64,000 nt of DNA, from assembly GCF_900156065.1 (NCBI RefSeq), contig NZ_FTNF01000014.1, forward strand, positions 1-64,000, given 5' to 3'. Source of the stretch: Micromonospora avicenniae (GTDB taxonomy: Bacteria > Actinomycetota > Actinomycetes > Mycobacteriales > Micromonosporaceae). The first letter of the stretch is position 1; the number at the start of each line of letters is the position of its first letter. This document shows positions 52,280-61,493 of the stretch, in pieces. Both the position numbers and the translations under genes were made by a program. The notes under the pieces are model-generated. The model was not told the origin of the DNA, searched no databases, and saw only the letters and a program-made list of their open reading frames with translations.

Positions 52280-53395
52280 GTGCCTTCCCCGTCCCTGCCG
52301 CCGGCCACGCCGACCGGACCCGCTCCGCTGCCGGTCATGCAGTTCGACGACTTCGACAGTCCGTGCGACGTGGTCGATGCCCTGCTGCTCGACGAGTTCG
52401 TGAGCGGCCGGCACACCTGGGCCAGGACGGAGCAGCTGGCCCGGCCCCGGCCGGGGACCGATCTCCTGCCGCAGCAGGCTCGGCTCATCCGTACCGCCAT
52501 CGAGCGCAACCGGGTGTCCCGTCTCGCCGCCGGCGACGGCTGGTTGGCCCGCATCGTGAAAGGGCGGGGACGGGGTGTGGAGGTGACCGTCACCGCGGTC
52601 GACGCCGAGACCGGGACGCGCGTGCTCGACGAGATCGTCGAGCAGAGCGCCGAGCCGCTGGATGCCGGCCGCGTGTCGATGGGCTTCTGGCACCGGGACC
52701 AGCAGGGCGGTGGCCAGCGGGACACGCGCGGGATCGAGGCCCCGACCTGGGCGGAACTCCGATCCAACTATCCGGCCGACGCCGCCGCGGCACTGACCGA
52801 CCTGATGGGCCTGGTCCCCGAGGCGGTGTCGGGCCGGTTGTTGCTGCTGCACGGACCGCCGGGCACGGGCAAGACCACGGCGCTGCGCGCGCTGGCCCGG
52901 CAGTGGCGGGAGTGGTGCCAGGCCGACTGCGTCCTCGATCCCGAGGAGCTCTTCGCCGACCCGGCGTACCTGATGGAGGTCGCGGTCGGCGAGGAGGAGG
53001 ACGAGAAGGAGGGCGGCGCGGAGCGGTCCTGGCGGCTGCTGATCCTGGAGGACTGCGACGACCTGATCCGGGGGGAGGCTCGGCAGACGGCCGGGCAGGC
53101 GCTCTCCCGGCTGCTCAACCTGACCGACGGGCTGCTCGGTCAGGGGCGCAACGTGCTCGTCGCGATCACCACGAACGAGGACCTGTCGAGGCTGCATCCG
53201 GCGGTCGTGCGGCCCGGCCGGTGTCTGGCCCGGATCGAGGTCGGCCCGCTGTCGTACGCCGAGGCGACCGCGTGGCTGGGCGACGACACCTCCGGACTGC
53301 CGGCCGGCGGCGCCACTCTCGCCCAGCTGTACGCGCTCCGCGCCGGTGCGCCGGTCGTGACCGAGGCGCCGGTGACGATCGGCGGTTACCTGTGA
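52280..53395 (+). CDS. DUF5925-type AAA ATPase
   Basis: This 371-residue protein has an N-terminal region (about 1-150) seen in DUF5925 proteins and a C-terminal AAA ATPase domain (about 160-371). The Walker A motif is LLLHGPPGTGKTTALRAL, Walker B is RLLILEDCDDLI, and sensor-like NVLVAITTNEDL and HPAVVRPGRCLARIEVGPL follow, as in Cdc48/FtsH-like AAA proteins that lack a protease domain. The GTG at 52280 has GATGAT at -12 to -7 and no ribosome binding site. It follows xylAB but is separated by a terminator. Its process is unknown. Confidence 0.82.
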   Translation: MPSPSLPPATPTGPAPLPVMQFDDFDSPCDVVDALLLDEFVSGRHTWARTEQLARPRPGTDLLPQQARLIRTAIERNRVSRLAAGDGWLARIVKGRGRGVEVTVTAVDAETGTRVLDEIVEQSAEPLDAGRVSMGFWHRDQQGGGQRDTRGIEAPTWAELRSNYPADAAAALTDLMGLVPEAVSGRLLLLHGPPGTGKTTALRALARQWREWCQADCVLDPEELFADPAYLMEVAVGEEEDEKEGGAERSWRLLILEDCDDLIRGEARQTAGQALSRLLNLTDGLLGQGRNVLVAITTNEDLSRLHPAVVRPGRCLARIEVGPLSYAEATAWLGDDTSGLPAGGATLAQLYALRAGAPVVTEAPVTIGGYL

Positions 53396-53457
53396 ACCCG
53401 CACCCACTACGGCGGGCCGTCACCCGCTCGTGACCTCGGGCTGCTTGGCTGCCACGC

Positions 53458-54885
53458 ATGACCATGAGCCGCGGCGGGATGACGCGTGCCTGGGGCGGCA
53501 CAGCCGGGCACCGCGGTTACAGCGTGGTCGTCTTCGTGCTGCTCGCCTCGCTGGACAACGTGGCGATCGGGCTGGTCCCACCGCTGTACGGCCCGATCGC
53601 CGACGCGTTCGAGGTGCCCCAGCGGCTGCTCGGCCTGGTCACCGCCGCGACGTTCGTGGTGAGCGCGGCGGCGGCCGTCGGCTGGGCGTACGTCGGCGAC
53701 CGGGCGAACCGTAAGCCGCTGCTCATGGCCGGCACCCTGATCTGGGCGGTGGGCACCGGGGGCGGCGCCCTGGCCGGGAACTACCTGACGTTCCTGGTCG
53801 CGCAGGTGGTCGCGGCGGTCGGCCTCGGCGCGGTCGGCTCGGTCGGGTTCTCCGTGGTCACCGACCTGATCTCGCCTCGCCGCAGGGGTCTGGTGATGAG
53901 CTTCTGGGGGCTCTCCCAGGGGGTCGGCACGCTGGCCGGAACGCTGGTCGCCGGCCTGCTCGGGAGCGTGGACTGGCGTCGGCCGTTCCTGGTGCTCGCC
54001 GTCGTCGGCCTGGCGGCCACGGTGGCGTACCTGTTCACCTACGACATCCGGCGCGGCCAGAGCGAGCCGGAGCTGGTCGACGCGCTCGCCGCCGGGGCCG
54101 ACTACGACTACCGGATCAGCCGGGCCGACCTGCCGCGGATTCTCGCCCGGCGGACCAACCGCTGGCTCGTCCTGCAGGGGTTGACCGCGCAGGCCGCGTT
54201 CGGTTCGCTGGTCTGGCTGCCGGTGCTCTTCACCCAGCGGGCCGAGGCCCAGGGCCTCTCGACCGCCACCGCCGTGCTGGTGGGCAGCGTCTTCGCCACG
54301 CTGTTCCAGCTCGGCGGGGTCTTCTCCATCGTGGGCGGGCTGGTCGGCGACGCGGTGCAGCGCCGTACGCCACGGGGGCGGGGTCTGGTCGCGGCGGTGG
54401 GCGTCCTCGCCGCGGTGCCGCTCTACCTGGTGTTGTTCTTCGTGCCGATGCGTATCGACGTGCCGGACGGGGCGAGCGCCGGCGCGGTGATCGCGGCCGT
54501 GCTGGCCAGCGTGGTGACCGAGCCGACGGTCGGGTTCGGCCTGCTGACCGCCGTGGTCGCGCTCGCCCTCACCTCCGCCAACTCGCCGAACTGGTTCGCG
54601 CTCATCGCCGACGTCAATCCGCCGGAGCACCGCGGCACCGTCTACAGCCTCGGCAACCTCGTCAACGGTGTCGGCCGGGCGTCGGGCAACGGGCTGGTCG
54701 GCGTGGCCTTCCCGGTGCTGCAGACGGCCTTCCCGCCGCCGCTGAACTACGCCGTCGGGCTGGCCGCGTTCCAGCTCTTCTTCGTGCCCACCGGTGTCAT
54801 GTACTGGCTCGCCGCGCGCCACTCACCGGCCGACATCGCGGCGGTGCGAAGGCTGTTGCACGAACGCGCCGAGCGCCTGGAGTGA
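53458..54885 (+). CDS. Major facilitator superfamily transporter
   Basis: This 475-residue MFS permease has about 12 membrane segments. The MFS loop 2-3 signature is modified to GWAYVGDRANRKPLLMAGTLIWAVGTG, and the second-half motif RRGLVMSFWGLSQGVGTLAGTLVAGLLG fits sugar-phosphate/organic-anion type MFS (spinster-like) proteins. The loop in the middle is charged and cytoplasmic. ATG at 53458 lacks a clear ribosome binding site; a second ATG is two codons on. Substrate unknown. It converges with the alpha-glucosidase gene. Confidence 0.83.
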   Translation: MTMSRGGMTRAWGGTAGHRGYSVVVFVLLASLDNVAIGLVPPLYGPIADAFEVPQRLLGLVTAATFVVSAAAAVGWAYVGDRANRKPLLMAGTLIWAVGTGGGALAGNYLTFLVAQVVAAVGLGAVGSVGFSVVTDLISPRRRGLVMSFWGLSQGVGTLAGTLVAGLLGSVDWRRPFLVLAVVGLAATVAYLFTYDIRRGQSEPELVDALAAGADYDYRISRADLPRILARRTNRWLVLQGLTAQAAFGSLVWLPVLFTQRAEAQGLSTATAVLVGSVFATLFQLGGVFSIVGGLVGDAVQRRTPRGRGLVAAVGVLAAVPLYLVLFFVPMRIDVPDGASAGAVIAAVLASVVTEPTVGFGLLTAVVALALTSANSPNWFALIADVNPPEHRGTVYSLGNLVNGVGRASGNGLVGVAFPVLQTAFPPPLNYAVGLAAFQLFFVPTGVMYWLAARHSPADIAAVRRLLHERAERLE

Positions 54886-54889
54886 ACGA

Positions 54890-54924
54890 GGGCCCCGGTC
54901 GACGCCGAACGCCGGCCGGGGCCC
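54890..54924. terminator. Bidirectional hairpin between converging genes
   Basis: GGGCCCCGG (54890-54898) pairs with CCGGGGCCC (54916-54924) across a 17-base loop, between the MFS stop (54885) and the glucosidase stop (54936). Confidence 0.65.
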
Positions 54925-54935
54925 AGGTCGACGGG

Positions 54936-56657
54936 TCAGGCGCGGAACCAGACCGTCACGTCGGTCGGCACCGCCCCGTCGTCGGTCAGCGGCTCGCTCG
55001 CGTGCAGCACCTCGGCACCCGCTGGCAGGGCGACCGCCGCCTCGCCGAAGTTGGTGAGCACGGTCAGGTCGCCGTTGTCGAAGGTCAGCACCGTGTCGCC
55101 GGACTCCCGCCAGCGCAGCGTGCCCTGGCCCAGCGCGTACTCCCGGCGCAGCCGCAGCGCGGCCCGGTACATCTCGTACGTCGAGCCGGGCACCTCCCGC
55201 TGCCGGTCCAGGGCGTACTCGGCCCAGACTTCCGGCTGCGGCAGCCAGCTCGCGTCGGTCGGGCCGAAGCCGTACGACGGCGCGTCGGCCTCCCACGGGA
55301 TCGGCACCCGGCAGCCGTCGCGACCTCGCTGGGTGTGCCCGCTACGGGCCCAGGTCGGGTCCTGGCGCGCCTCGTCGGGCATCGTGGTGTGCTCCGGCAG
55401 TCCCAGTTCCTCACCCTGGTACAGGTAGGCCGAGCCGGGTAGGGCGAGCATCAACAGGGTGGCCGCCCGGGCCCGGCGCAGGCCGAGCGCGGCGTCCGGC
55501 TGCGGGTCGCCGATGCCGATGCCGTTCGGGCGCGGCGTGCCGATCGGCAGGCCGAGGCGGGAGGCGTGCCGCACCACGTCGTGGTTGGAGAGCACCCAGG
55601 TCGTCGGCGCTCCGACCGAGTCGGTCGCCTCCAGCGAGCGGGTGATCACCGCGTACTGGGCGGGTGCGGTCCAGGCGGCGAGGAGGTACTCGAAGTTGAA
55701 CGCCTGGTGCATCTCGTCGGGCCGCACGTAGCGGGCGAGCCGCTCGGCCGGCTCCACCCACGCCTCGGCGACCAGGATCCGCTCACCCGGGTAGCCGTCC
55801 AGCACCCGGCGCCAGTCGCGGTAGATCTCGTGCACCCCGTCCTGGTCCCACATGGGCGGTCGGGGCCGGTCCGCCTCGTTGCCGGAGAGGATCTCCTGTG
55901 GCTCCTGCCAGTCGGCCAGGTCGGCCTGCTTGATGAGGCCGTGCGCCACGTCGACCCGGAAGCCGTCCACTCCCCGGTCGAGCCAGAACCGCAGGACGTC
56001 GAGGAACTCCGTGCGCACCTCGGGGTTGTCCCAGTTCAGGTCCGGCTGGCCGGTGTCGAACAGGTGCAGGTACCACTGGCCGGGCCGACCGTCGGGTTCG
56101 ACGACGCGGGTCCACGCCGGTCCGCCGAAGACGCTCTGCCAGTCGTTCGGCGGCTGCGCGCCGTCGGGGCCCCGGCCGTCCCGGAAGACGTACCGGCTCC
56201 GTTCGAGGCTGCCCGGCGCGGTGGCCAGGGCGGCGGTGAACCACTGGTGCGCCGACGAGGTGTGGTTGGGCACGAGGTCGACGATCACCCGCAGGCCACG
56301 GGAGTGCGCCTCGGCGATCAGTTCGTCCGCGTCCGGCAACCGGCCGAAGAGCGGGTCGACGTCGCGGTAGTCGGCCACGTCGTACCCGGCGTCCGCCTGC
56401 GGCGAGGGGTAGAAGGGGGAGAGCCACACCGCGTCCACGCCCAGCTCGACGAGGTGGTCGAGGCGGGCGGTGATGCCGGGCAGGTCCCCGATCCCGTCCC
56501 CGTTCGAGTCGGCGAACGAGCGCGGGTAGATCTGGTAGATGACCGCTTCGGTCCACCAGCCGGCGATCGGGCCGCCGGACCGGTCTTCCTTGCTCACGTT
56601 GGTGTTCAGGGCCTTCTCCCGTGTGTCGTGCGTGTGGTGCGGGGTGGCCGCCGGCAT
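54936..56657 (-). CDS. GH13 alpha-glucosidase (oligo-1,6-glucosidase type)
   Basis: This 573-residue family 13 glycoside hydrolase cleaves alpha-glucosides from the non-reducing end. The (beta/alpha)8 barrel starts at WWTEAVIYQIYPRSFADSNGDGIGDLPGI; the nucleophile Asp is in VDGFRVDVAHG, the acid/base Glu in ILVAEAWVEP and the third acid in WVLSNHDVVRH. DLVPNHTS and the short C-terminal beta domain are typical. No signal peptide, so it acts in the cytoplasm on sugars brought in by the ABC system of the same operon. It is the last gene of that operon. The ATG at 56657 has no good ribosome binding site; a later GTG near residue 21 is possible. Confidence 0.9.
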   Translation of the reverse strand: MPAATPHHTHDTREKALNTNVSKEDRSGGPIAGWWTEAVIYQIYPRSFADSNGDGIGDLPGITARLDHLVELGVDAVWLSPFYPSPQADAGYDVADYRDVDPLFGRLPDADELIAEAHSRGLRVIVDLVPNHTSSAHQWFTAALATAPGSLERSRYVFRDGRGPDGAQPPNDWQSVFGGPAWTRVVEPDGRPGQWYLHLFDTGQPDLNWDNPEVRTEFLDVLRFWLDRGVDGFRVDVAHGLIKQADLADWQEPQEILSGNEADRPRPPMWDQDGVHEIYRDWRRVLDGYPGERILVAEAWVEPAERLARYVRPDEMHQAFNFEYLLAAWTAPAQYAVITRSLEATDSVGAPTTWVLSNHDVVRHASRLGLPIGTPRPNGIGIGDPQPDAALGLRRARAATLLMLALPGSAYLYQGEELGLPEHTTMPDEARQDPTWARSGHTQRGRDGCRVPIPWEADAPSYGFGPTDASWLPQPEVWAEYALDRQREVPGSTYEMYRAALRLRREYALGQGTLRWRESGDTVLTFDNGDLTVLTNFGEAAVALPAGAEVLHASEPLTDDGAVPTDVTVWFRA

Positions 56658-56675
56658 CGCCGGCGGGCGGTCCGT

Positions 56676-57746
56676 TCAGTGTGCCCGGGGCGGTGCGGTC
56701 GACTCGCGTACGACCAGCCGAGTGGGCAGGATCACCGGCGGGTTCTGCGTGTCCGACCGGGATGGGCCGGACGCGGTGAGCGGCCGGCCGTCGACCGTGT
56801 CGAGGGCGTGCCCGCCGAGCGGGTCGAGCAGGATGCGCGCGGCCAGCCGGCCCTGCTCCGCCGCCGGCTGGGCCACGGTGCTGAGGCCGAGCACGCCGGC
56901 CAGGTCGTGGTCGTCGATGCCGATCACGCTGACGTCGTCGGGTACCCGCAGCCCCGCGTCACGCAGTGCCGCCATCGCGCCCATCGCCATCTCGTCGCAG
57001 GCCGCGACGATGGCCGTCGGGGGTTCGCCCCGAGCCAACAGTTCGGCGGTGGCCCGGGTGCCGCCCGCGATCGTGAACTGGGACTCCACGTCCAGGCTCG
57101 GGTCCGGCCGCAGCCCGGCCGCCCGTAGGGCCGCCTGGTAGCCGCGCCGCCGTTCGGCGTGCGCGGTGAAGGCCAGCTCGTCGTGGGGGTAGCCGGAGAT
57201 GTGCGCGATCCGGCGGTGCCCGAGGTCGAGCAGGTGCCGGGTGGCCGTCCGAGCGGTGTTCAGGTCGTCGATCCGTACGCAGGGCCAGCCCGGTACCGGA
57301 GTGCCCGAGCTGATCGTCACGCCGGGCACGTCCAGCGCGGTGAGCGTGCTGACGTCGGCGGGGAAGAGCGGGGTGGCCACCAGCATGATGGCGTCCGCGC
57401 GTTTGTGGAGGTTGGCCGTCCGGAGCACCCGCTGCCGGGACTGCTCACGGCCGCCGAGGTTGTAGAGCAGCAGGTCGTACCCGGACTCGTGGAGGAACTT
57501 CTCGACCGCTTCCACGACGGTGGCGAAGAACCAGCGGGTGATCTGCGGGACCACCACCGCGATGGTGCCGGTCCGGCCGCCGGCCAGGCGCGACGCGCTC
57601 GGCGAGACGGCGTACTGCAGCTTCTCGGCTGCGGACAGCACCCGGTGCCGCGTCGCGGGCGAGACCGTCGGGAGCCCGCGCAGCGCCCGGGAGACGGTCG
57701 CCGTGGAGACCCCGGCCAGCCGGGCTACATCATCGATCGTGGTCAC
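56676..57746 (-). CDS. LacI family transcriptional regulator of the alpha-glucoside operon
   Basis: This 356-residue LacI/GalR repressor has a helix-turn-helix at the N-terminus (TIDDVARLAGVSTATVSRALRG), the hinge (LQYAVSPSASRLAGG), and a periplasmic-binding-protein-like ligand domain (TGTIAVVVPQITRWFF, HISGYPHDELAF, AIVAACDEMAMGAMAAL, DDVSVIGIDDHDLA). GTG at 57746 follows GGGGGGAA. It stands between the permease and glucosidase genes, and a perfect-type LacI operator lies in front of the operon's first gene (61312-61325), so it most likely autoregulates the operon and responds to an alpha-glucoside. Confidence 0.92.
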   Translation of the reverse strand: MTTIDDVARLAGVSTATVSRALRGLPTVSPATRHRVLSAAEKLQYAVSPSASRLAGGRTGTIAVVVPQITRWFFATVVEAVEKFLHESGYDLLLYNLGGREQSRQRVLRTANLHKRADAIMLVATPLFPADVSTLTALDVPGVTISSGTPVPGWPCVRIDDLNTARTATRHLLDLGHRRIAHISGYPHDELAFTAHAERRRGYQAALRAAGLRPDPSLDVESQFTIAGGTRATAELLARGEPPTAIVAACDEMAMGAMAALRDAGLRVPDDVSVIGIDDHDLAGVLGLSTVAQPAAEQGRLAARILLDPLGGHALDTVDGRPLTASGPSRSDTQNPPVILPTRLVVRESTAPPRAH

Positions 57747-57816
57747 GGTTCCCCCCAGCTCCGTGGCCGCGTCCGCCGCCGCCCGCCGGATCGCGGGCGG
57801 CGGCGGACGACGTGCC

Positions 57817-58782
57817 TCAGCCCTTCACGCTCCCGGCGAGGAGCCCGCGCACGAAGTAGCGCTGCAGGGACAGGAACACGATCAGTGGTACGACGATCGA
57901 CACGAACGCGCCGGCGGTGAGTCGCTGCCACTCGTTGCCGCGGGTACCGGCCATCTCGGCCAGCCGGACGGTGAGCGGCGCCGTCTCGTCCCCGCCGCCG
58001 GCGAAGATGAGCGCGACCAGCAGATCGTTCCAGACCCAGAGGAACTGGAAGATGCCCAACGCGGCGAGCGCCGGGGTGATCAGCGGCAGCACGATGGTGC
58101 GGAAGATCTTCGGGTGGCTGGCCCCGTCGACCCGGGCCGCCTCCATCAGGTCGCCCGGCAGCTGCGAGATGAAGTTGTGCAGCAGGAAGACCGCGAACGG
58201 GAGCGCGAAGCAGGTGTGGGCGAACCACACCTGGGCGAACTTCTGTTCGTCGACCAGGTCCCAGGCCGGCAGCACCTGGATGCCGGCGACGGTGACGCCG
58301 GTGGAGAAGAACTTCAGCAGCGGCACCAGGGCCATCTGCAGCGGCACGATCTGCAGCGCGAAGATCGCGATGTAGACCCATTCCCGGCCTCGGAAGTTGA
58401 TCCAGGCCAGCGCGTACGCGGCCAGGGCCGCGAAGGCGATCGGGAAGAGCACCGACGGGATGGTGATCGCCAACGAGTTGATGAAGTAGCTGGCGAGCTG
58501 CCCGGAGGACGAGGACCGGCCGAACAGCACCTGCTGGTAGTTCTCCAGGGTGAACTGCGGGTCGGTGAAGAACGTCCACCAGCCGGTGGTTTTGATCTGG
58601 TCCTCCGGGCGGAAGGAGGAGATGAACAGGCCGAAGGTGGGGACGGTCCAGAAGAGCGCGATGATGATCGACACCAAGGTGGCCGTGCGGCTGTTCAGCC
58701 GCTTGCGGACCCGGCCGGCGACGGTCTTCGGAGCGTCGGTCCGCGTGGTGCCGACGGCGACAGTGGGCGTGGCGGTGGTCAT
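57817..58782 (-). CDS. Sugar ABC transporter permease (MalG-like)
   Basis: This 321-residue inner-membrane permease has six membrane segments and the ABC permease EAA loop EAARVDGASHPKIFRTIVLPL (about 212-232). It pairs with the MalF-like gene directly upstream, one base apart, to import alpha-glucosides with the lipoprotein at 59902. The ATPase is not in the operon; actinomycetes usually use a shared MsiK-type ATPase. The ATG at 58782 has AAGGG upstream inside the preceding gene's end. Confidence 0.92.
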   Translation of the reverse strand: MTTATPTVAVGTTRTDAPKTVAGRVRKRLNSRTATLVSIIIALFWTVPTFGLFISSFRPEDQIKTTGWWTFFTDPQFTLENYQQVLFGRSSSSGQLASYFINSLAITIPSVLFPIAFAALAAYALAWINFRGREWVYIAIFALQIVPLQMALVPLLKFFSTGVTVAGIQVLPAWDLVDEQKFAQVWFAHTCFALPFAVFLLHNFISQLPGDLMEAARVDGASHPKIFRTIVLPLITPALAALGIFQFLWVWNDLLVALIFAGGGDETAPLTVRLAEMAGTRGNEWQRLTAGAFVSIVVPLIVFLSLQRYFVRGLLAGSVKG

Positions 58783-58783
58783 C

Positions 58784-59833
58784 TCAGCCCTTCCGCTGCT
58801 GACGGAGGTTGCGGATCTGGTAGATCACGACCGGGATCACCAGGATGAAGAGGAAGACCGCGAGCGCGGAGCCCTGCCCGTTCTCGCCGTAGCGGAACGC
58901 CTGGTTGTACATCTCGTTGGCGATCACACTGGTCTCGTAGTTGCCGTTGGTCGAGGTCCGGACGATGTCGAAGACCTTGAGCGTGGCGATGGTGATGGTC
59001 ACCACGACGACGATCAGCGCGGGGCGGATGCTCGGCATGGTGATCTGCCAGAACATCTGCCACGGGCTGACCCCGTCGAGCCGGGCCGCCTCGATGATGT
59101 CGGCCGGGATGGCCTTGATGGCGGCGGAGAGCACCACCATGGCGAAGCCGGCCTGGATCCAGACCATGATGACGATCAGCAGCAGCGTGTTCAGCGGTGA
59201 CTCGAGCAGCCACTGCTTGGGCTCGCCGCCCAGGCTGACCACGATCTGGTTGAGCAGACCGATCTGCTCCTGGCCGTCGCCCCGGTACGCGTAGACGAAC
59301 TTCCAGATGATGCTGGCGCCGACGAAGGAGATCGCCATCGGCAGGAAGATGAGGGACTTTGCGAACGCCTCGAACCGGACCCGGTCCACCAGGACGGCGT
59401 AGATGAGCCCGAAGGCGGTGGCCATGAGCGGTACCAGGATCACCCAGACCAGACTGTTGATCAGCACCCGGACGATCGCGCCGTCGGAGAACATCCAGCC
59501 GTAGTTGTGCAGCCCCACCCAGTTGGTGCTGTTCGAATCCATCAGGGAGAGCAACACGGTGCGGATGGCCGGGACCACCAGCCCGATGGTGAGCAGCAGC
59601 AGCGCCGGCAGCAGGAAGAAGAGGGCGAAGAAACCCTCCCGCTGTTTCGGCCTGCGGGGGAGCGGGGCGCCGCTGGCGGAGGCGGCGACGAGCCGCGCCT
59701 CCCGGCGGCGGGCGAACCAGGCCGGCACGACGTCGAGAAGCAGGAGCAGACCACCCACCACCGCGACGAAAGCGATCAGCCCGTACATCAGCATGAGGAA
59801 CTTCGGTTGTTCCTCCGCGAAGTCGAACTCCAT
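58784..59833 (-). CDS. Sugar ABC transporter permease (MalF-like)
   Basis: This 349-residue permease has an extra N-terminal membrane segment (about 10-35), an Arg/Pro-rich loop and six core helices. The EAA loop is EAARLDGVSPWQMFWQITMPS (about 246-266). ATG at 59833 follows GGGAGGGTCG. It lies 68 bases after the solute-binding protein gene in one operon and overlaps nothing at its end, where the MalG-like gene starts immediately. Confidence 0.92.
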   Translation of the reverse strand: MEFDFAEEQPKFLMLMYGLIAFVAVVGGLLLLLDVVPAWFARRREARLVAASASGAPLPRRPKQREGFFALFFLLPALLLLTIGLVVPAIRTVLLSLMDSNSTNWVGLHNYGWMFSDGAIVRVLINSLVWVILVPLMATAFGLIYAVLVDRVRFEAFAKSLIFLPMAISFVGASIIWKFVYAYRGDGQEQIGLLNQIVVSLGGEPKQWLLESPLNTLLLIVIMVWIQAGFAMVVLSAAIKAIPADIIEAARLDGVSPWQMFWQITMPSIRPALIVVVVTITIATLKVFDIVRTSTNGNYETSVIANEMYNQAFRYGENGQGSALAVFLFILVIPVVIYQIRNLRQQRKG

Positions 59834-59901
59834 CGACCCTCCCAGGTCCTTGTTGGCCGGTGGGCCGGCCCGCGTTCCGCGAGCCGGCCCACCGGTTCAG
59901 A

Positions 59902-61245
59902 TCACTTCCAGCTGCTCTCGATGCCTTGGAGCACCGATGCGGTGTCCTTGCCGTTGATCCAGTCGACCATGCCCTTCCAGAACGTCCCCGCGCCGACGGC
60001 GGCCGGCATCAGGTCGGAACCGTCGAAGCGGAAGACCGTCTTCGGGTCCTGCAGGATCTGGACGGAGAGCTTGTCCACCGGGTTCGGCACGTTGTTGATG
60101 TCGAGCTTGTTGTTCGCCGACAGCCAGTCACCGATCTTGGCGCGGCTGTTGACGTACTCGCCGGAGGCCAGGTAGGTCTGGACCGCCTGGACCTCGGGAC
60201 GGTCGGCGAAGGCGGTGACGAACTCGCCGGCACCCAGCACCGGCTTGCCCTTGGCCGGGTCGACGGCCGGGAAGTAGAACGCGAAGACGTCGCCGTCCTC
60301 GGCCACCTTGGTGCCCTCGGGCCACTGGTTGGCGTAGAAGGACGCCTGCCGGTGCAGCGCGCACTTGCCGGTGGTGATCGGCAGGCCGGCCTCGCCGAAG
60401 GCGGTGGTGGCGATGCTCTTCACGTTGCCGAAGCCGCCGTTGACGTACTTCTCGTTCTTGAGGATCTGGCCGGCGCGGTCGACCGCCTCGGCGACCCGCG
60501 GGTCGTTGAACGGGATGCCGTGGGTGGTCCACTGGTCGTAGACCTCGGGGGTCTGCGTCCGCAGCATCAGGTCCTCGATCCAGTCCGTGGCCGGCCAGCC
60601 GGTGGCCTCACCGGACTCGATGCCGGCGCACCACGGCTTGATGCCGCTGGCCGCGATCGTGTCGCTGAGCTTGATCAGGTCGTCCCACGTGGTCGGCGGG
60701 GTCCAGCCCTTCTCCTTGAACATCTTGGGGGAGTACCAGACGAAGGACTTCACGTTCGAGCCGAGCGGGACGCCGTAGAGCTTGCCGTCCACGGTGCTGT
60801 ACTTCAGCCAGTCGGGGGTGAAGTTCTGCTCGGCCAGCGCCTTGGTGTCGGCGCTGACCGTCTTGACCTTGCCCGCGTCGACGAACCGCTTGAGCAGACC
60901 CGGCTGCGGGATGAAGGCCAGGTCGGGGGCGTTGCCGCCGTCCACCCGCACGGGGAGCTGAGCCTCGAACTCGGGGCTGCCCTCGTGGTCGATGTCGATC
61001 CCGGTGCAGTCCTCGAACGTCTTCCAGGACTCGTCGAGCCGATCGGCCTCGAGGTCACGGATCGACGAGTAGATCGTGACCTTCTTGCCGTCGTGGCCCT
61101 GGTACTTGTCGTATGCGGCACACTCCGCGGAGTCCGCGTTGCTGCTTCCCTTGTCGTTGCCGGTGCCGCAGGCGGTGGCGCTGAGCGCCAGCCCCAGTAC
61201 GCCGGCGATCACGAAGGCCTGGCGTGGTCTGGTGAAGACCGCCAT
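59902..61245 (-). CDS. ABC transporter solute-binding lipoprotein (alpha-glucoside type)
   Basis: This 447-residue family 1 solute-binding protein has a lipoprotein signal ending at SATAC (Cys 26) and a mature domain with the hallmarks WPATDWIEDLMLR, PEGTKVAEDGDVFAFYFPAVDP and GIKPWCAGIESGEATGWPATD. Such proteins deliver maltose, trehalose or related glucosides to the MalFG pair. I start at the ATG at 61245, which has AGGAGG nine bases upstream and a proper signal; the longer frame from 61449 overlaps the operator and has no signal. It is the first gene of the operon. Confidence 0.92.
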   Translation of the reverse strand: MAVFTRPRQAFVIAGVLGLALSATACGTGNDKGSSNADSAECAAYDKYQGHDGKKVTIYSSIRDLEADRLDESWKTFEDCTGIDIDHEGSPEFEAQLPVRVDGGNAPDLAFIPQPGLLKRFVDAGKVKTVSADTKALAEQNFTPDWLKYSTVDGKLYGVPLGSNVKSFVWYSPKMFKEKGWTPPTTWDDLIKLSDTIAASGIKPWCAGIESGEATGWPATDWIEDLMLRTQTPEVYDQWTTHGIPFNDPRVAEAVDRAGQILKNEKYVNGGFGNVKSIATTAFGEAGLPITTGKCALHRQASFYANQWPEGTKVAEDGDVFAFYFPAVDPAKGKPVLGAGEFVTAFADRPEVQAVQTYLASGEYVNSRAKIGDWLSANNKLDINNVPNPVDKLSVQILQDPKTVFRFDGSDLMPAAVGAGTFWKGMVDWINGKDTASVLQGIESSWK

Positions 61246-61311
61246 GCCGTCCTCCTTTCTTGCCGGCGCGGTCGTAGTAGAACCGGCGCCGGTCCGATGG
61301 GCGTCCCAACA

Positions 61312-61325
61312 TGTAAGCGCTTGCA
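61312..61325 (-). promoter_or_regulatory. LacI-type operator of the alpha-glucoside operon
   Basis: TGTAAGCGCTTGCA on the plus strand, a near-perfect 14-base palindrome with the central CG and AAGCGCTT core typical of LacI/CcpA-type sites. It stands about 65 bases upstream of the lipoprotein gene. Confidence 0.85.
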
Positions 61326-61428
61326 TCGCGCGCGGTCCAGCCCCTGTCAGACACGACCGAGTAACAATCCGGAAACCTCCAGGTAGCGGAGTGGGCGCGC
61401 TCCCACCGCAGAGACACGCCCTCTTTCG

Positions 61429-61448
61429 ATATCCGTCAATATCTGTCA
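61429..61448 (+). repeat. 10-bp tandem repeat upstream of the M23 peptidase gene
   Basis: ATATCCGTCA (61429-61438) and ATATCTGTCA (61439-61448) are directly adjacent and differ at one base, 45 bases upstream of the start. The region is AT-rich for this genome and likely part of the promoter. Confidence 0.6.
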
Positions 61449-61493
61449 AGCTGTATGTAATCCATTGAAGGATTTCGACATAGGAGGAGCTGG

